Positions 1 through 9,910 are shown, counted from the stretch's first letter. The stretch is 64,000 nt of DNA from Glaciecola amylolytica (GCA_003856375.1 CP034120.1:1674001-1738000), one strand, 5' to 3'. Numbers and translations: made by a program. Notes: a model not told the origin generated them from the letters alone.

Positions 1-1
1 T

Positions 2-3000
2 GATGCGAAGATTTTAGCCGATGGCAAAAAAGCAGAACAAAAAGCAAAATTCGATCAGGCAATTGCAGATGGAGATGCGGCGATGTCTGCTTCCAATTTT
101 GAAGCGGCAAAGAAAAATTATGAAGAAGCACAATTACTTGATCCGGCTTCAACTGTTCCAAAAACGAAATTGATTGAAGTTGAGAAGAAAATTGCTCAGG
201 CAAATGCGGAAAAAGATAAAGGCCAAAAATATCAGGAGGCATTTAACGCAGGTTTGAGTGCTTTGGCTTCTAAAGATTATACAACTGCAAAAGAGAAGTT
301 CACAGCTGCTCTTACTTTTGACAATACCAAAACAGAAGCAAAAGACAAACTGGCTGAAGTAGAAAAGATCATAGCAGAAAATTCACAGGCAACAGCTCAG
401 AAAGAAAAATATGATGCAGCGATCAAAGCCGGTGGAGACTTGCTTGGACAAAACAAACTACCTGAAGCAAAAAAGAAATTTGAAGAAGCAGGACTTTTGG
501 ATCCGACTCAGACTTTACCGAAAGAAAAGGTAAAAGAGATTGAAGCGTTGATCACAAAAGCGGATAAAGAGAAACAAGTTACACAGCTTTTGGCAGAAGG
601 AGCAGCAGCTTTGACGAAGAAAGATTTGTCAGGAGCGAAAGGGAAATACCAGCAGGTACTTACAATAGAACCTTCCAATGCAACTGCTTCGGAGAAAATA
701 CTGGAGATTTCCAAGTTGGAAAATGATCAGGCGAGTGAGGCTCAGAAATTGGCTGCTTTCGAGAAATTGAAAGGAGAAGGAATGGCTTTCCAAAACCAGA
801 ACAAATATGCTGAAGCGAAACAAAAGTATCTGGAAGCAAGAGCAATCAAAGCAGATGAAGAAGTTGAAAAAGCAATTGTATGGTGCGACAAAAAGATTGA
901 AGAAGAGCTAAAAGATGTTGAACTGAACAAGAAATACAATGCTGTTTTAGCCGAAGCAAAGAATTTAGAGACTGCGAAAAAATACGATGAAGCCATTGCA
1001 AAATACAATGATGCTTTAATGATTAAAAATGAGCAGGAACCTAAAAACCGCATCAATGCGATTAAAGCATTGAAAGAAGCAGATGCAGAACAATTGAAAG
1101 TGGAGCAGGAATATTTGGCGGCTCTCAAAAAAGGAGACGACCTGGTTGCTGAAAAGAAATATACGGAAGCTGTTCAGGCATTTAATGCTGCATTGGTATT
1201 GAAACCGTATGAAAAACTTCCGGTTGAAAAAGCTGAAAATGCGAAGAGATTATCAGAACAGGAATCAAGTGACGGTGATCAGGCATACCAGAAAATCATC
1301 GATGTCGGAAACAAGGCTTTTGATGAGAAAAACTACGTGAAAGCGAAGGAAATGTTCAATCGCGCTGCAAATTTCAGACCGGCAGATCAATATCCGAGAC
1401 AAAAACTGGCTAAGATCGAAGAGCTTGAAAAAGAGGAGAAATTAGCACAGGATCAGCAAAATCAATTTGCAAAGAAAATGGCTGAGGCAGATGCTTTAGC
1501 GAAAGCAAATAAACTGGAGGAAGCGATTGCTGCATACAAAACTGCGAAAACAATTAAACCGGATGATTTGGTTCCGGATCAGAAAATCTCAGATCTTCAG
1601 GCTTTGTTGGAGGCGAATAAAGTAGATCCGGCAAAAGAAGCGAAACTGCTTTACGATGAAGCAATGCTGAAAGGTAAAAATGCTGCGGCCGGAAAAGATT
1701 ACAATGGAGCTATTTCGCATTTTGAAGAAGCATTGAGACATCAACCGAAAGATCAGGCTGCATCAAACAAAATTGATGAAATGCGACAACTTCTGGATGA
1801 CCTTGCGAAAGCAAATGCTGCAAACAAGGAGTTGGCATCATTGACGGCTTCTGCCGATAAGGAATTCAATGCAAGTAAGTGGTCTGCCGCGAAAACAGCT
1901 TATGATAATATTCTGACGAAGTATCCTTCCAATGCTTATGCATACGAGCAATCGAAGAAATGTGAGATCAAACTGAAAGAAGAAGCGGATGCAGATAAAG
2001 AACGTGTTTACAGAAATCTGGTAAACAGTGCCAATGAAAAATTCAATTCGGGGAATTATAAAAAAGCGAAAGAGTTGTATGAAAGAGCGGTGACTCAAAG
2101 ACCAACGGATCTTTACCCAAGACAAAAATTGAATGACATTAATAATATTCTGAATCCGCCGGTAGCTCAAAAAACAACGACACCAGAACCGGAATCAAAC
2201 AAACTGGAATTGGAAAGTTTGGGTGAAGCAACAGACAACTCTTTAACTGAAGGTGCAAAAAGATTGGAGCAGGCATCCCGCAAACGAAAAGGAAATACTT
2301 CAGACAAGATCACTGAGAAAACGAAGCAAATGGAAGTAAGTACTTCCGAGTCGACTGATAAGCAGAAAAATCTGGCACTTGCTTCGGACAGTACACTTGC
2401 CCGAATTAAAATTGATAACAGCCAGAGAGACGCCGCCGCAAATGCGAAGGTTCAAAACAATGTGGATGAACTCGGAAACAAGCAGGCTGCTGTTATTAAA
2501 AGTACTGAAGAGAACAATACGATTAAAGAGTTGAATATTGTTAATCAGAAGGAGCAACTGGAAGCAGCTAAAGAAGCAGTTGATGTTACAAACAGCAAGC
2601 TTGACGGCGGTGCGGTAGAAAACAATGAGGTTATCAAAAAATCGTCAAACGATTTAGGGGAAACCAATACCAAACTGACGCAGGATAAGTATGCTCAAAT
2701 TGCGAAAAATGATGTGGCTTATTCGAAAATCAAAATCGAGCAGGAGAAAAACACCATTGATGACATGCAAGAGCGTTTGGCGGAAGAGAAGAAAGTGAAA
2801 GACGCTCAGAAGACCCAAATTGAACTGGATATTGAGAACAGCGACAAGGCCGCTGTTAAAACAGTTGAGACGAAGGAAGTGTTGAAAAACGTTGAAAACA
2901 ACATTTCGGTGAAAGCAAACGATGAAAAACAACTTTCCAGTGATAATAATGAGATCATCAAAGAGATCAAGAAGACTGAGCTTGAAAGCAAAGTAGAGAA

Positions 3001-3814
3001 TACTCAGGCTCAGATTGACAACTCTCAAAGATTTGTTGCGAAGAATAGTGAAACGGAGAAAATTGTCAGGGAAGCTGCTTCAAGCAGAATGGAAGAGAAT
3101 AGAGAAAACACGGAGGTTATTGAAAACGTGAGAGATCAGAAAACGGAGATCGACAGAGCGGATTACAATAAGGCATATGTTAAGAATATTGAGAACAAAC
3201 AGGTGTTGTCGGCTAAAGTAAAAGAAATGGAAGACAAAGAAAGCCTTCCTTCAATTGCCGGTGCTGAAAACAAGAAAAATTTTGATCAGATTCAGTTGAG
3301 CTCCATTCAGAGTGAATCAGAAAAAACAGCTCTGAACAATGAAAAGATTGTTAGCAATGAACAAAAAGTAAGAAGCACACAACAACAGATTCAGGAAGGT
3401 ACTCAAAACACTCAGGCTACGGATAATGCGAATGCGATTACGAATTCCAAAAAAGAAATGGGAGCGACAAATCAGATTCAGCAAGATAAAAACGAGGAAA
3501 AGACACAGGCTTCCAAAAAGATCATTGATGATGCAGCGAAACCTCAACCGGAAAAAATTGCTACGGGATCTTATGAAGTTGATTTGTCCAAATATCCGGA
3601 AGGAGTGAGTCAGGAACAGTTTGACCAGCTTGGATCGGACGGATTGGTTTCTGCGGTTGTTACAAGAAGAGTAGTCGTTAGAAACGGAAGAGCGGATGTG
3701 TACATCAGAACGCAAACCATGAACGGGATTACTTATTCGAAGAACGGACAAGGATGTACGGAGATTGTTTGGCAAAGAGAAACTCAGGATGCTAAATTGA
3801 AACGTAACTATTAA
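2..3814 (+). CDS. Giant TPR-like / coiled-coil repeat protein, 5' end outside window
   Basis: The reading frame is open from the first bases of the window, so the gene begins upstream; the first internal ATG (position 83) is not the true start. Roughly the first 700 visible residues are about twelve units of ~58 residues, each with a helix pair of the form (Y/F)xxAxxxGxxxxxxKxYxxAxxxFxxAxxxxPxxxxPxxKxxEI, which is TPR-like. Then comes a stretch of ~450 residues rich in E, K, N, Q and S with no hydrophobic segment, likely coiled coil or disordered. The last ~70 residues (GSYEVDLSKYPEGVSQEQFD onwards) look like a small folded tail. No signal or T9SS tail is visible in this part. I do not recognise a function; similar repeat proteins in Bacteroidota are often envelope or scaffold proteins, but that is inference. 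Confidence 0.85.
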   Translation, partial: DAKILADGKKAEQKAKFDQAIADGDAAMSASNFEAAKKNYEEAQLLDPASTVPKTKLIEVEKKIAQANAEKDKGQKYQEAFNAGLSALASKDYTTAKEKFTAALTFDNTKTEAKDKLAEVEKIIAENSQATAQKEKYDAAIKAGGDLLGQNKLPEAKKKFEEAGLLDPTQTLPKEKVKEIEALITKADKEKQVTQLLAEGAAALTKKDLSGAKGKYQQVLTIEPSNATASEKILEISKLENDQASEAQKLAAFEKLKGEGMAFQNQNKYAEAKQKYLEARAIKADEEVEKAIVWCDKKIEEELKDVELNKKYNAVLAEAKNLETAKKYDEAIAKYNDALMIKNEQEPKNRINAIKALKEADAEQLKVEQEYLAALKKGDDLVAEKKYTEAVQAFNAALVLKPYEKLPVEKAENAKRLSEQESSDGDQAYQKIIDVGNKAFDEKNYVKAKEMFNRAANFRPADQYPRQKLAKIEELEKEEKLAQDQQNQFAKKMAEADALAKANKLEEAIAAYKTAKTIKPDDLVPDQKISDLQALLEANKVDPAKEAKLLYDEAMLKGKNAAAGKDYNGAISHFEEALRHQPKDQAASNKIDEMRQLLDDLAKANAANKELASLTASADKEFNASKWSAAKTAYDNILTKYPSNAYAYEQSKKCEIKLKEEADADKERVYRNLVNSANEKFNSGNYKKAKELYERAVTQRPTDLYPRQKLNDINNILNPPVAQKTTTPEPESNKLELESLGEATDNSLTEGAKRLEQASRKRKGNTSDKITEKTKQMEVSTSESTDKQKNLALASDSTLARIKIDNSQRDAAANAKVQNNVDELGNKQAAVIKSTEENNTIKELNIVNQKEQLEAAKEAVDVTNSKLDGGAVENNEVIKKSSNDLGETNTKLTQDKYAQIAKNDVAYSKIKIEQEKNTIDDMQERLAEEKKVKDAQKTQIELDIENSDKAAVKTVETKEVLKNVENNISVKANDEKQLSSDNNEIIKEIKKTELESKVENTQAQIDNSQRFVAKNSETEKIVREAASSRMEENRENTEVIENVRDQKTEIDRADYNKAYVKNIENKQVLSAKVKEMEDKESLPSIAGAENKKNFDQIQLSSIQSESEKTALNNEKIVSNEQKVRSTQQQIQEGTQNTQATDNANAITNSKKEMGATNQIQQDKNEEKTQASKKIIDDAAKPQPEKIATGSYEVDLSKYPEGVSQEQFDQLGSDGLVSAVVTRRVVVRNGRADVYIRTQTMNGITYSKNGQGCTEIVWQRETQDAKLKRNY

Positions 3815-3832
3815 AGGATTCTTTTTAATTAT

Positions 3833-3872
3833 AAACAGATAGGGGCGGAAAATTTTCCGCCCCTATCTGTTT
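3833..3872 (+). terminator. Perfect 40-bp palindrome, rho-independent terminator
   Basis: Two 20-nt arms with no mismatch (AAACAGATAGGGGCGGAAAA and its complement) form a GC-rich hairpin with A and T flanks, 18 nt after the stop of the giant repeat protein. It can end transcripts on either strand. Confidence 0.85.
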
Positions 3873-3922
3873 TAGTGTGGTTCAATTCCACTAATTTCGA
3901 ATTCAAATTTAATTTCAGTCTT

Positions 3923-5290
3923 ATGAATGTTCATTTTATCGCAATCGGAGGAAGTGCTATGCACAATTTAGCGATCGCTTTATCCCGAAAAGGAGTCCAT
4001 GTAACAGGTTCCGATGATGAAATATTTGAACCTTCCAGAACAAGACTGGAAAAACAAGGGATTCTACCTGAATCGATCGGCTGGTTTCCCGAAAAGATCA
4101 CTTCCGGTTTGGATGCCGTTATTTTAGGAATGCATGCAAGAGAAGATAACCCGGAGTTATTGAAGGCGAAAGAACTTCAGATTCCGATTTTCTCCTATCC
4201 GGAATATCTGTACGAACAAAGCAAAAACAAATACCGGATCGTTATTGGCGGAAGTCACGGGAAAACGACCATTACTTCGATGTTATTGCATGTCGTGAAT
4301 GCCTTGGATCTGAATGTCGATTACATGGTTGGCGCGCAGCTGGAAGGCTACGATTGCATGGTGAAACTTTCCGAAGAAGCACAATACATGATTCTGGAAG
4401 GAGACGAGTATCTGAGTTCTCCGATCGATCGCCGCCCGAAATTTCATTTGTACAAACCGAATACAGCATTGATCAGTGGAATTGCCTGGGATCATATCAA
4501 TGTTTTTCCGACCTGGGAAAACTATGTGGATCAATTCAGAATATTCTGTGAAGTGATTGAACCGAACGGCAAACTGATTTACAATTCGGAAGACGCGACC
4601 TTAAAGAGTTTGGGAGAAGAGTTTGAAGGGAAACTGGAAACAAAAGCTTACAAAACTCCTCAATACCGGATTTCCGATTCAGGAACGATTATGACTTATG
4701 ATGGAAAAGAATATGAATTGCAGATTTTCGGAGCTCATAATCTGCAGAATCTGGTAGGAGCAATGTATCTGGCGGAATCCATGAATATTTCCAATCACGA
4801 CTTTCTTCAAGCAATCAGAACCTTCAAAGGAGCAGGGAAACGCCTTCAGAAAGTGGTTGAAAAAGGATCGTTTACCTTGTTTAAGGATTTTGCTCATTCA
4901 CCATCCAAACTAAAGGCTACGACTTCGGCTGTGAAAGAACAGTATCCGTCGAGAAACGTTGTGGCTTGCATGGAATTACATACGTTTTCTTCTTTGAGAA
5001 AAGAATTCCTGCCTTTGTATGACGGAGCAATGAACGCAGCAGATGAAGCTTTGGTGTATTTCAGCCCGGAAGTTGTTGCTCACAAAAAACTTGCTCCTTT
5101 AAGCATCGAAGAAGTTCAATCGGCATTCGGAGGACGCGTCAAAGTAGTCAACAATACAGAAGAAGTGTTGGAGTTCATTCGTGAAAAGAACTGGAATAAT
5201 TCGGTGCTTCTAATGATGTCTTCCGGAAATTTCGACGGAATCGACTACGATCAATTGGGTGAAGAATTAACTCTTGGGTTGTCTGAATAA
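3923..5290 (+). CDS. mpl: Mpl-like UDP-N-acetylmuramate ligase (murein peptide recycling)
   Basis: A Mur-ligase family protein of 455 residues. It opens with MNVHFIAIGGSAMHNLA, the N-terminal nucleotide fold typical of Mpl/MurC, followed by the ATP loop GGSHGKTTITSM near residue 110 and later GAHNLQN and DFAHSPSKLKAT (central and C-terminal Mur ligase domains). Mpl joins recycled L-Ala-gamma-D-Glu-mDAP tripeptide to UDP-MurNAc in the cytoplasm. An upstream in-frame ATG at 3875 would add 16 residues with no family similarity and lies 3 nt after the terminator palindrome, so 3923 is preferred. MurC itself is the alternative, but the GGSAMHN opening and the bacteroidotal context favour Mpl. Its 3' end overlaps the convergent DUF4199 gene by 24 nt. 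Confidence 0.85.
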   Translation: MNVHFIAIGGSAMHNLAIALSRKGVHVTGSDDEIFEPSRTRLEKQGILPESIGWFPEKITSGLDAVILGMHAREDNPELLKAKELQIPIFSYPEYLYEQSKNKYRIVIGGSHGKTTITSMLLHVVNALDLNVDYMVGAQLEGYDCMVKLSEEAQYMILEGDEYLSSPIDRRPKFHLYKPNTALISGIAWDHINVFPTWENYVDQFRIFCEVIEPNGKLIYNSEDATLKSLGEEFEGKLETKAYKTPQYRISDSGTIMTYDGKEYELQIFGAHNLQNLVGAMYLAESMNISNHDFLQAIRTFKGAGKRLQKVVEKGSFTLFKDFAHSPSKLKATTSAVKEQYPSRNVVACMELHTFSSLRKEFLPLYDGAMNAADEALVYFSPEVVAHKKLAPLSIEEVQSAFGGRVKVVNNTEEVLEFIREKNWNNSVLLMMSSGNFDGIDYDQLGEELTLGLSE

Positions 5291-5839
5291 GATTCTGCGG
5301 TAAATAATCGTTAAGATCAGGGAATTCATTACTGACAACATCAGCATTGCAAGCAGGGAAATCGTCATTACGGAAGTCGGATTGTACCAGTTGCGGATAT
5401 TTTCGCTTGATTTTTTGATGATCTCTTCTTTTGTGGAAGCCTCAAACTCGGGTCTTTCAGATCTGAATTTCTTCAATTGAACCGGATCATCCACCATTTT
5501 CTGCATGGTTTGCTCAATCACTGCAATTTGATTTTCATTGTATGCAGGATCAATTTTAGCGTAGTACAAGTAAATCAAACCACCAACAATAACAGTATAG
5601 ATCATTCCGATTTTCAGAGTAGACTTAATGTCGCCTAAAGCAGAACTTTCACTTGCTTTCTCACGTCTTTTTTCGATCAAACTTCCGATCGACATAGCCA
5701 ATAGCAAACAGAAAATGTTCCACATAACCTGAAGCGGATACTGCTCAGATGTCTGCAGGATTTGAAAATAGAAAAAACAGTATTTACCTAAGAACCAAAT
5801 ACCTGTAAATAATAATGCAATTTTTGTTGATGTACGCAT
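5267..5839 (-). CDS. DUF4199 family membrane protein
   Basis: A protein of 190 residues with four hydrophobic segments: near residues 5-20, 32-50, 68-90 and about 150-180. Between the third and fourth lies a charged extracytoplasmic or cytoplasmic loop (DPAYNENQIAVIEQTMQKMVDD...). This layout and the closing NSLILTIIYRRI match the DUF4199 family, which is common in Bacteroidota and has no known role. MRTSTKIALLF is taken as the start; an ATG 24 nt earlier would sit inside the rho terminator hairpin. The gene lies downstream of rho on the same strand but behind that terminator, and its last 24 nt are antisense to the end of mpl. Confidence 0.8.
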   Translation of the reverse strand: MRTSTKIALLFTGIWFLGKYCFFYFQILQTSEQYPLQVMWNIFCLLLAMSIGSLIEKRREKASESSALGDIKSTLKIGMIYTVIVGGLIYLYYAKIDPAYNENQIAVIEQTMQKMVDDPVQLKKFRSERPEFEASTKEEIIKKSSENIRNWYNPTSVMTISLLAMLMLSVMNSLILTIIYRRILFRQPKS

Positions 5840-5853
5840 ATTTAAACTGAAAA

Positions 5854-5880
5854 AAAGTCCCACTTGGGAAGAGGGACTTT
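5854..5880 (-). terminator. Terminator of rho
   Basis: An 8-bp stem (AAAGTCCC/GGGACTTT) with an 11-nt loop, followed on the minus strand by a run of seven T. It begins 5 nt past the rho stop codon. Confidence 0.75.
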
Positions 5881-5884
5881 CGTT

Positions 5885-7810
5885 TTATGAATTCATTGAT
5901 ACTAAAAACTCTTCATTGGAACGAGTGTTCTCCATGTGGCCTTTCACAAACTCCATGGCTTCTACCGGGTTCATGTCCGCGATGAACTTTCGAAGGAGCC
6001 AGATGCGTTGTAACACGTCTTTTCCAACCAATAGATCTTCTCGTCTTGTTCCGGAAGAAAGGATGTCGATAGCAGGATAGATTCTTCTGTTTGAGATCTT
6101 ACGATCCAACTGAAGTTCCATGTTACCTGTTCCTTTAAATTCTTCGAAGATAACTTCGTCCATTTTAGAACCTGTTTCCGTTAAAGCCGTAGCTAAAATG
6201 GAAAGAGAGCCTCCGTTTTCAATTTTTCGGGCAGAACCGAAGAAACGTTTTGGTTTGTGTAATGCATTTGCATCCACACCACCGGAAAGTACTTTACCTG
6301 AAGCCGGAGAAACGGTATTGTAAGCACGAGCCAAACGTGTAATCGAGTCTAATAGAATACAAACATCGTGACCACATTCTACCATGCGTTTTGCTTTTTC
6401 CAAAACGATGTTAGCCACTTTTACATGTCGGTCTGCAGGTTCGTCGAATGTAGATGCTACTACTTCCGCTTTTACGCTGCGTGCCATATCTGTAACCTCT
6501 TCCGGACGTTCATCAATCAGCAATACAATTAAGTAAACTTCCGGATGATTTGCCGCGATTGCGTTTGCAACGTCTTTCAAAAGCATGGTTTTACCTGTTT
6601 TAGGCTGAGCCACGATCATTCCACGCTGACCTTTTCCGATCGGAGCAAATAAGTCCATCACACGGGTCGACATGGTTTCTTCCTTATGTCCTGTCAATTT
6701 GAATTTCTCATCCGGGAATAGAGGAGTCAGGTATTCAAACGGAACTCTGTCGCGAATGTATCCCGGATCTCTTCCGTTGATGGAATCTACTTTAACAAGC
6801 GGGAAAAATTTCTCACCTTCTCTCGGTGGACGAATCGTTCCGCGAACGGTATCTCCTGTTTTCAAACCAAATAATTTGATCTGACTTTGAGAAACGTATA
6901 CGTCATCCGGTGAAGGCAAATAGTTATAATCTGAAGAACGCAAAAACCCGTAACCATCCTGAATCACTTCCAAAACTCCTTCAGCCGTAACAATACCAAC
7001 TAAGTTGTATGCATCTTCATCAACTTTTTCTTCTTGTTGATTTTGATTTTGCTGATTCTGGTGCTGCGGACGATTCTGGTTTTGATTTCGCTGCTGATTT
7101 TGTTGATTCTGGTTTTGTTGGTTTTGGTTTCTCTGGTTATTATTATTGTTCTGGCGGTCCTGATTTTGTTGGTTTCCGCTCTGATTACCTTGGTTTTCGC
7201 CTTGAACCTGTTGGTTCTGTTGATTCTGATTCTGCGGACGATTCTGGTTTTGATTTCGCTGCTGATTCTGATTCTGGCGGTTTTTATTTTCCAATCGTTC
7301 GAAAGGGCGTCTTTCCTGAGCTGGTTTTTCTTCTGTTGAAGCTGCTTCTTTTTCCTTCTGATTGTCATCTTTTCCGGATGAAGCTTCAGTCTTAGGAAGT
7401 TTTGTTTCTTCTGCTCTTGGCGAATCAGTTGATTCCGCTTTAGCTTCTGTGATAGCAGTTTCTTTTGCTGCAGGAATGCGCTTACGCTTTTCTTTTGAGT
7501 GAGGATTGGAATTGGTTTCTGCTTCTGGCTTTACTTCTTTCACTTCCGTTTTAACTTCAGTGACTTCAGGAGTTTCTGTCGAAAATAAATCTGTAGCAGG
7601 GGTATCTTTCTCGCTTTTAGGTTCAGCGGTTTTTTTAGTGGCTTTCGGTTTGGCAGGAGCTTTTTCTGCAGGGGCAGAAGGTGTTGAATTTGCTTGAATT
7701 TGCTCAATCAATTCGTTTTTTTTAAATGATTCAACCTTCTTAACTCCGAGAGATTTAGCAATTTCCCTTAATTCTGGTAATAACTTACCGTCTAAGTCTT
7801 TTTTATTCAT
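5885..7810 (-). CDS. rho: Transcription termination factor Rho with Asn/Gln-rich insertion
   Basis: Rho is the RNA-translocating hexameric ATPase that ends transcription. The 641-residue product (E. coli Rho is 419) starts with the helical Rho_N domain ([28 protein letters not shown]). An acidic/Lys/Ala stretch follows, then about 100 residues made almost only of N, Q and R (~165-265). The RNA-binding cold-shock-like domain ([34 protein letters not shown]) comes next. The RecA-like ATPase core has Walker [11 protein letters not shown] near residue 403 and ends with the conserved [15 protein letters not shown] segment. The extra-long N-terminal region is usual for Bacteroidota Rho. ATG 7810 gives the family start. 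The N/Q region carries direct repeats at the DNA level. Confidence 0.97.
   Translation of the reverse strand: MNKKDLDGKLLPELREIAKSLGVKKVESFKKNELIEQIQANSTPSAPAEKAPAKPKATKKTAEPKSEKDTPATDLFSTETPEVTEVKTEVKEVKPEAETNSNPHSKEKRKRIPAAKETAITEAKAESTDSPRAEETKLPKTEASSGKDDNQKEKEAASTEEKPAQERRPFERLENKNRQNQNQQRNQNQNRPQNQNQQNQQVQGENQGNQSGNQQNQDRQNNNNNQRNQNQQNQNQQNQQRNQNQNRPQHQNQQNQNQQEEKVDEDAYNLVGIVTAEGVLEVIQDGYGFLRSSDYNYLPSPDDVYVSQSQIKLFGLKTGDTVRGTIRPPREGEKFFPLVKVDSINGRDPGYIRDRVPFEYLTPLFPDEKFKLTGHKEETMSTRVMDLFAPIGKGQRGMIVAQPKTGKTMLLKDVANAIAANHPEVYLIVLLIDERPEEVTDMARSVKAEVVASTFDEPADRHVKVANIVLEKAKRMVECGHDVCILLDSITRLARAYNTVSPASGKVLSGGVDANALHKPKRFFGSARKIENGGSLSILATALTETGSKMDEVIFEEFKGTGNMELQLDRKISNRRIYPAIDILSSGTRREDLLVGKDVLQRIWLLRKFIADMNPVEAMEFVKGHMENTRSNEEFLVSMNS
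7064..7267. repeat. Two exact 36-bp direct repeats inside rho
   Basis: Positions 7064-7099 and 7232-7267 are identical and code for the same [12 protein letters not shown] block. The DNA between is a loose run of 9-12 bp units rich in GATTCTG/GTTTTG. The arrangement suggests growth of the disordered region by slippage or unequal crossing-over. Confidence 0.85.
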
Positions 7811-7948
7811 ATAAAATTTTGGACTAGTTGTATTGTATTCGACTGAATACTTGCGAAAAGCAATGTAATTTCAATTACGATGTTGCAATATTACAAATAT
7901 TCCTTATACAAGCACAATGAAATTACTTTTTTTCGGAAAAAAATAGGT

Positions 7949-7978
7949 TTTGTTTTCATTTTTATCCTATTAAATTTG
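7949..7978 (+). promoter_or_regulatory. Bacteroidota sigma-ABfr-type promoter of the symporter gene
   Basis: TTTG at 7949-7952, an 18-nt spacer, and TAAATTTG at 7971-7978 match the -33/-7 consensus (TTTG and TAnnTTTG) at the expected distance. It lies 33 nt before the ATG at 8012. Confidence 0.7.
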
Positions 7979-8011
7979 TGCCCACAGCGAAAAAAACATA
8001 AAATTCCCCTT

Positions 8012-9553
8012 ATGAAAATATCTAAAACACTTATTCTTCGACTACTTATCGTTTTATTTTATGCTGTTTTAGTAGCAATAAAGGTTTTTTATAAACAGGT
8101 GGACCCTTTTGCTTTGATTGCTCCGGGAACCATTGTTGCAGGTGCAATTGGCGGTTGGTATTTGTTCAAAACGCGAAGAAACCTGTTGTATTACGTAGGA
8201 TTGTATTTAGCCGTTGCACTGTTGTTTTATGTAGAACGATTGGGCGGTGATGTACTTTTTGTTGGAGGACATGTTTTGAAATTCCTGCTGATGGGGATGT
8301 TGATCGGATTCTCCATGCGGAATAAGAAATTGTCGCTGTGGATTTTCTCTTCCATGATTATCGGAGTGGAAGTTGGTTTGGATTTCCCGGAAATGTCTTT
8401 GGAATTGAAACGTTTCGGAGATATCTTCCTTCGATTGATTAAAACACTGGTTGCTCCTTTGTTGTTCTCAACCTTGGTTGTCGGAATTGCAGGACACAGT
8501 AATTTGAAGCAGGTCGGAAGAATCGGATTAAAGAGTATTATTTATTTTGAGATCGTAACCACGTTTGCCTTGTTCCTGGGATTGGCTGCAATTAACCTGA
8601 CAGAAGCAGGAAAAGGTGTGAAGCAGGTGGAAGTGACCGAAACAATGAAAGAAAAATCGACGGATTTGCTTGCACAGCTGGAGAAACCGAAAGATCATCT
8701 GGTAGACATTTTCCCTGAAAACTTTGCAAAATCCATCGTTGAAAATCAGGTGCTTCAAATCGTTGTGTTCTCGTTGATTTTTGCAATTGCCTTGAGTTTG
8801 GTACAAAACCTGAAGCATAAGGAAACGATGATCAACTGGATGGAAAGCCTTTCGGAAGTGATGTTCAAGTTTACGGATATTGTGATGTATGTTGCGCCGC
8901 TTGCCGTATTTGGTTCGATAGCTTATACGGTGGCAAATTCCGGAACGGAAGTACTGGGGAATCTCATGAAATTGGTCGGAACGCTTTATGTCACGCTCAT
9001 TGTCTTTGTTTTGGTGGTTTTACTACCGATAGCTTTAATGGCAAAAGTTCCATTGAGAGGCTTCCTGAAAGCCGTTACGGAACCCATTTCTGTTGCTTTT
9101 GCTACAGCGAGTAGCGAGGCTGCTTTGCCAAAAGCATTGGAAAACATGGAGAAATTCGGAATCTCTAAGAAAATCGTCGGTTTTGTGATTCCGACCGGAT
9201 ATTCATTCAACCTGGACGGAACGACGCTTTATTTATCGATGGCGACCGTTTTTGTGGCGCAGATGAGCGGGGTAGACCTCACCATCGGGCAGCAAATCTC
9301 TATTTGTTTGACTTTGATGCTTACCAGTAAAGGTGTGGCAGGAGTAAGAGGTGCTTCCTTCGTGATTCTGACAACGACTTTAATGGATTACAAGCATTTG
9401 GGAATCAGTGTTGAGAAAGCCGGAATTATTCTCGGAATCGATGCTTTGATGGATATGGCCAGAACTTCGGTAAACGTACTTGGAAACTGTTTGGCTTCGG
9501 CGGTAATTGCCAGAAGTGAAGGAGAGTTATTGGTACAAAAAAACGACGAGTAA
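8012..9553 (+). CDS. Dicarboxylate/amino acid:cation symporter (DAACS family)
   Basis: A 513-residue integral membrane protein of the GltP/DctA/EAAT fold, which moves dicarboxylates or acidic amino acids inward with H+ or Na+. Eight or more membrane segments are visible. Re-entrant loop 1 carries the serine-rich motif ATASSEAALP and TM7 carries the substrate/cation motif SFNLDGTTLYLS, followed by MLTSKGVAGVRGASFVIL (loop 2) and GIDALMDMARTSVNVLGN (TM8). The N-terminal 90 residues add extra hydrophobic segments not found in E. coli DctA. MKISKTLILRLL (8012) is chosen because the upstream in-frame ATG at 7880 lies ahead of the promoter box. Whether it uses H+ or Na+ cannot be told here. Confidence 0.9.
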   Translation: MKISKTLILRLLIVLFYAVLVAIKVFYKQVDPFALIAPGTIVAGAIGGWYLFKTRRNLLYYVGLYLAVALLFYVERLGGDVLFVGGHVLKFLLMGMLIGFSMRNKKLSLWIFSSMIIGVEVGLDFPEMSLELKRFGDIFLRLIKTLVAPLLFSTLVVGIAGHSNLKQVGRIGLKSIIYFEIVTTFALFLGLAAINLTEAGKGVKQVEVTETMKEKSTDLLAQLEKPKDHLVDIFPENFAKSIVENQVLQIVVFSLIFAIALSLVQNLKHKETMINWMESLSEVMFKFTDIVMYVAPLAVFGSIAYTVANSGTEVLGNLMKLVGTLYVTLIVFVLVVLLPIALMAKVPLRGFLKAVTEPISVAFATASSEAALPKALENMEKFGISKKIVGFVIPTGYSFNLDGTTLYLSMATVFVAQMSGVDLTIGQQISICLTLMLTSKGVAGVRGASFVILTTTLMDYKHLGISVEKAGIILGIDALMDMARTSVNVLGNCLASAVIARSEGELLVQKNDE

Positions 9554-9581
9554 GCTAGTTTCATCACTTATCGTCGTTTTT
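9539..9581 (+). terminator. Terminator of the symporter gene
   Basis: The stem AAAAACGACGA/TCGTCGTTTTT, with an inner TAAG/CTTA pairing after one bulged base, runs into a T-rich tail. The symporter stop codon lies inside the stem. Confidence 0.8.
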
Positions 9582-9609
9582 ATATAATACTTTCAATGAG
9601 GTTCACTAC

Positions 9610-9813
9610 TTATTGATGCGCTTTACAACCGTGGAATTGGAGTTTCAATTCTTCAGCAGATGACACCTGTGAACTGGTTTCTTCTTCGGCGATATAATCC
9701 TTTGAGGAAAGCGAAGAAACAGTTTCACGCTTCATTTCTGACTCAGTCGAACAGGAATGTAACCCATTGATTGCGAATAGTGTGAAACAAAGTAATTTGA
9801 ATCTCATAATCAT
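9610..9813 (-). CDS. Small putative lipoprotein, unknown function
   Basis: A 67-residue product starting MIMRFKLLCFTLFAINGLHSC. The hydrophobic core followed by LHSC resembles a lipoprotein signal with Cys near residue 21. The mature part is short, Ser/Glu-rich and ends FHGCKAHQ. No family is recognised. An ATG at 9807 is equally possible. A near-consensus box (TATATTCG, minus strand, 9818-9825) lies 4 nt before the chosen start. The gene converges with the symporter gene and follows uvrA-distal intergenic DNA. The small size leaves some doubt that it is translated. Confidence 0.5.
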   Translation of the reverse strand: MIMRFKLLCFTLFAINGLHSCSTESEMKRETVSSLSSKDYIAEEETSSQVSSAEELKLQFHGCKAHQ

Positions 9814-9910
9814 GAAACGAATATAGGTCAAAAGAAAAACAAGAAACATTGAGAATATGTTTTTTGTTGCTTTCGTCGAATGAAATGTTGTTTTCGTCGA
9901 TTACTAAATC

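Noticed and set aside
2654-3775. Minus-strand ORFs of 110-152 codons within the giant repeat protein
   Set aside because: Antisense shadows of a low-stop, Lys/Glu-rich coding frame; no start signals or homology.
5267-5290. 24-nt convergent overlap of mpl and the DUF4199 gene as a regulatory antisense device
   Set aside because: Short tail-to-tail overlaps are common in compact genomes and nothing else here supports regulation.
7009-7395. Long plus-strand ORFs rich in D/F/G and L/I opposite rho
   Set aside because: They are the antisense of the Asn/Gln-rich repeat region of rho, which gives long open frames by composition alone.
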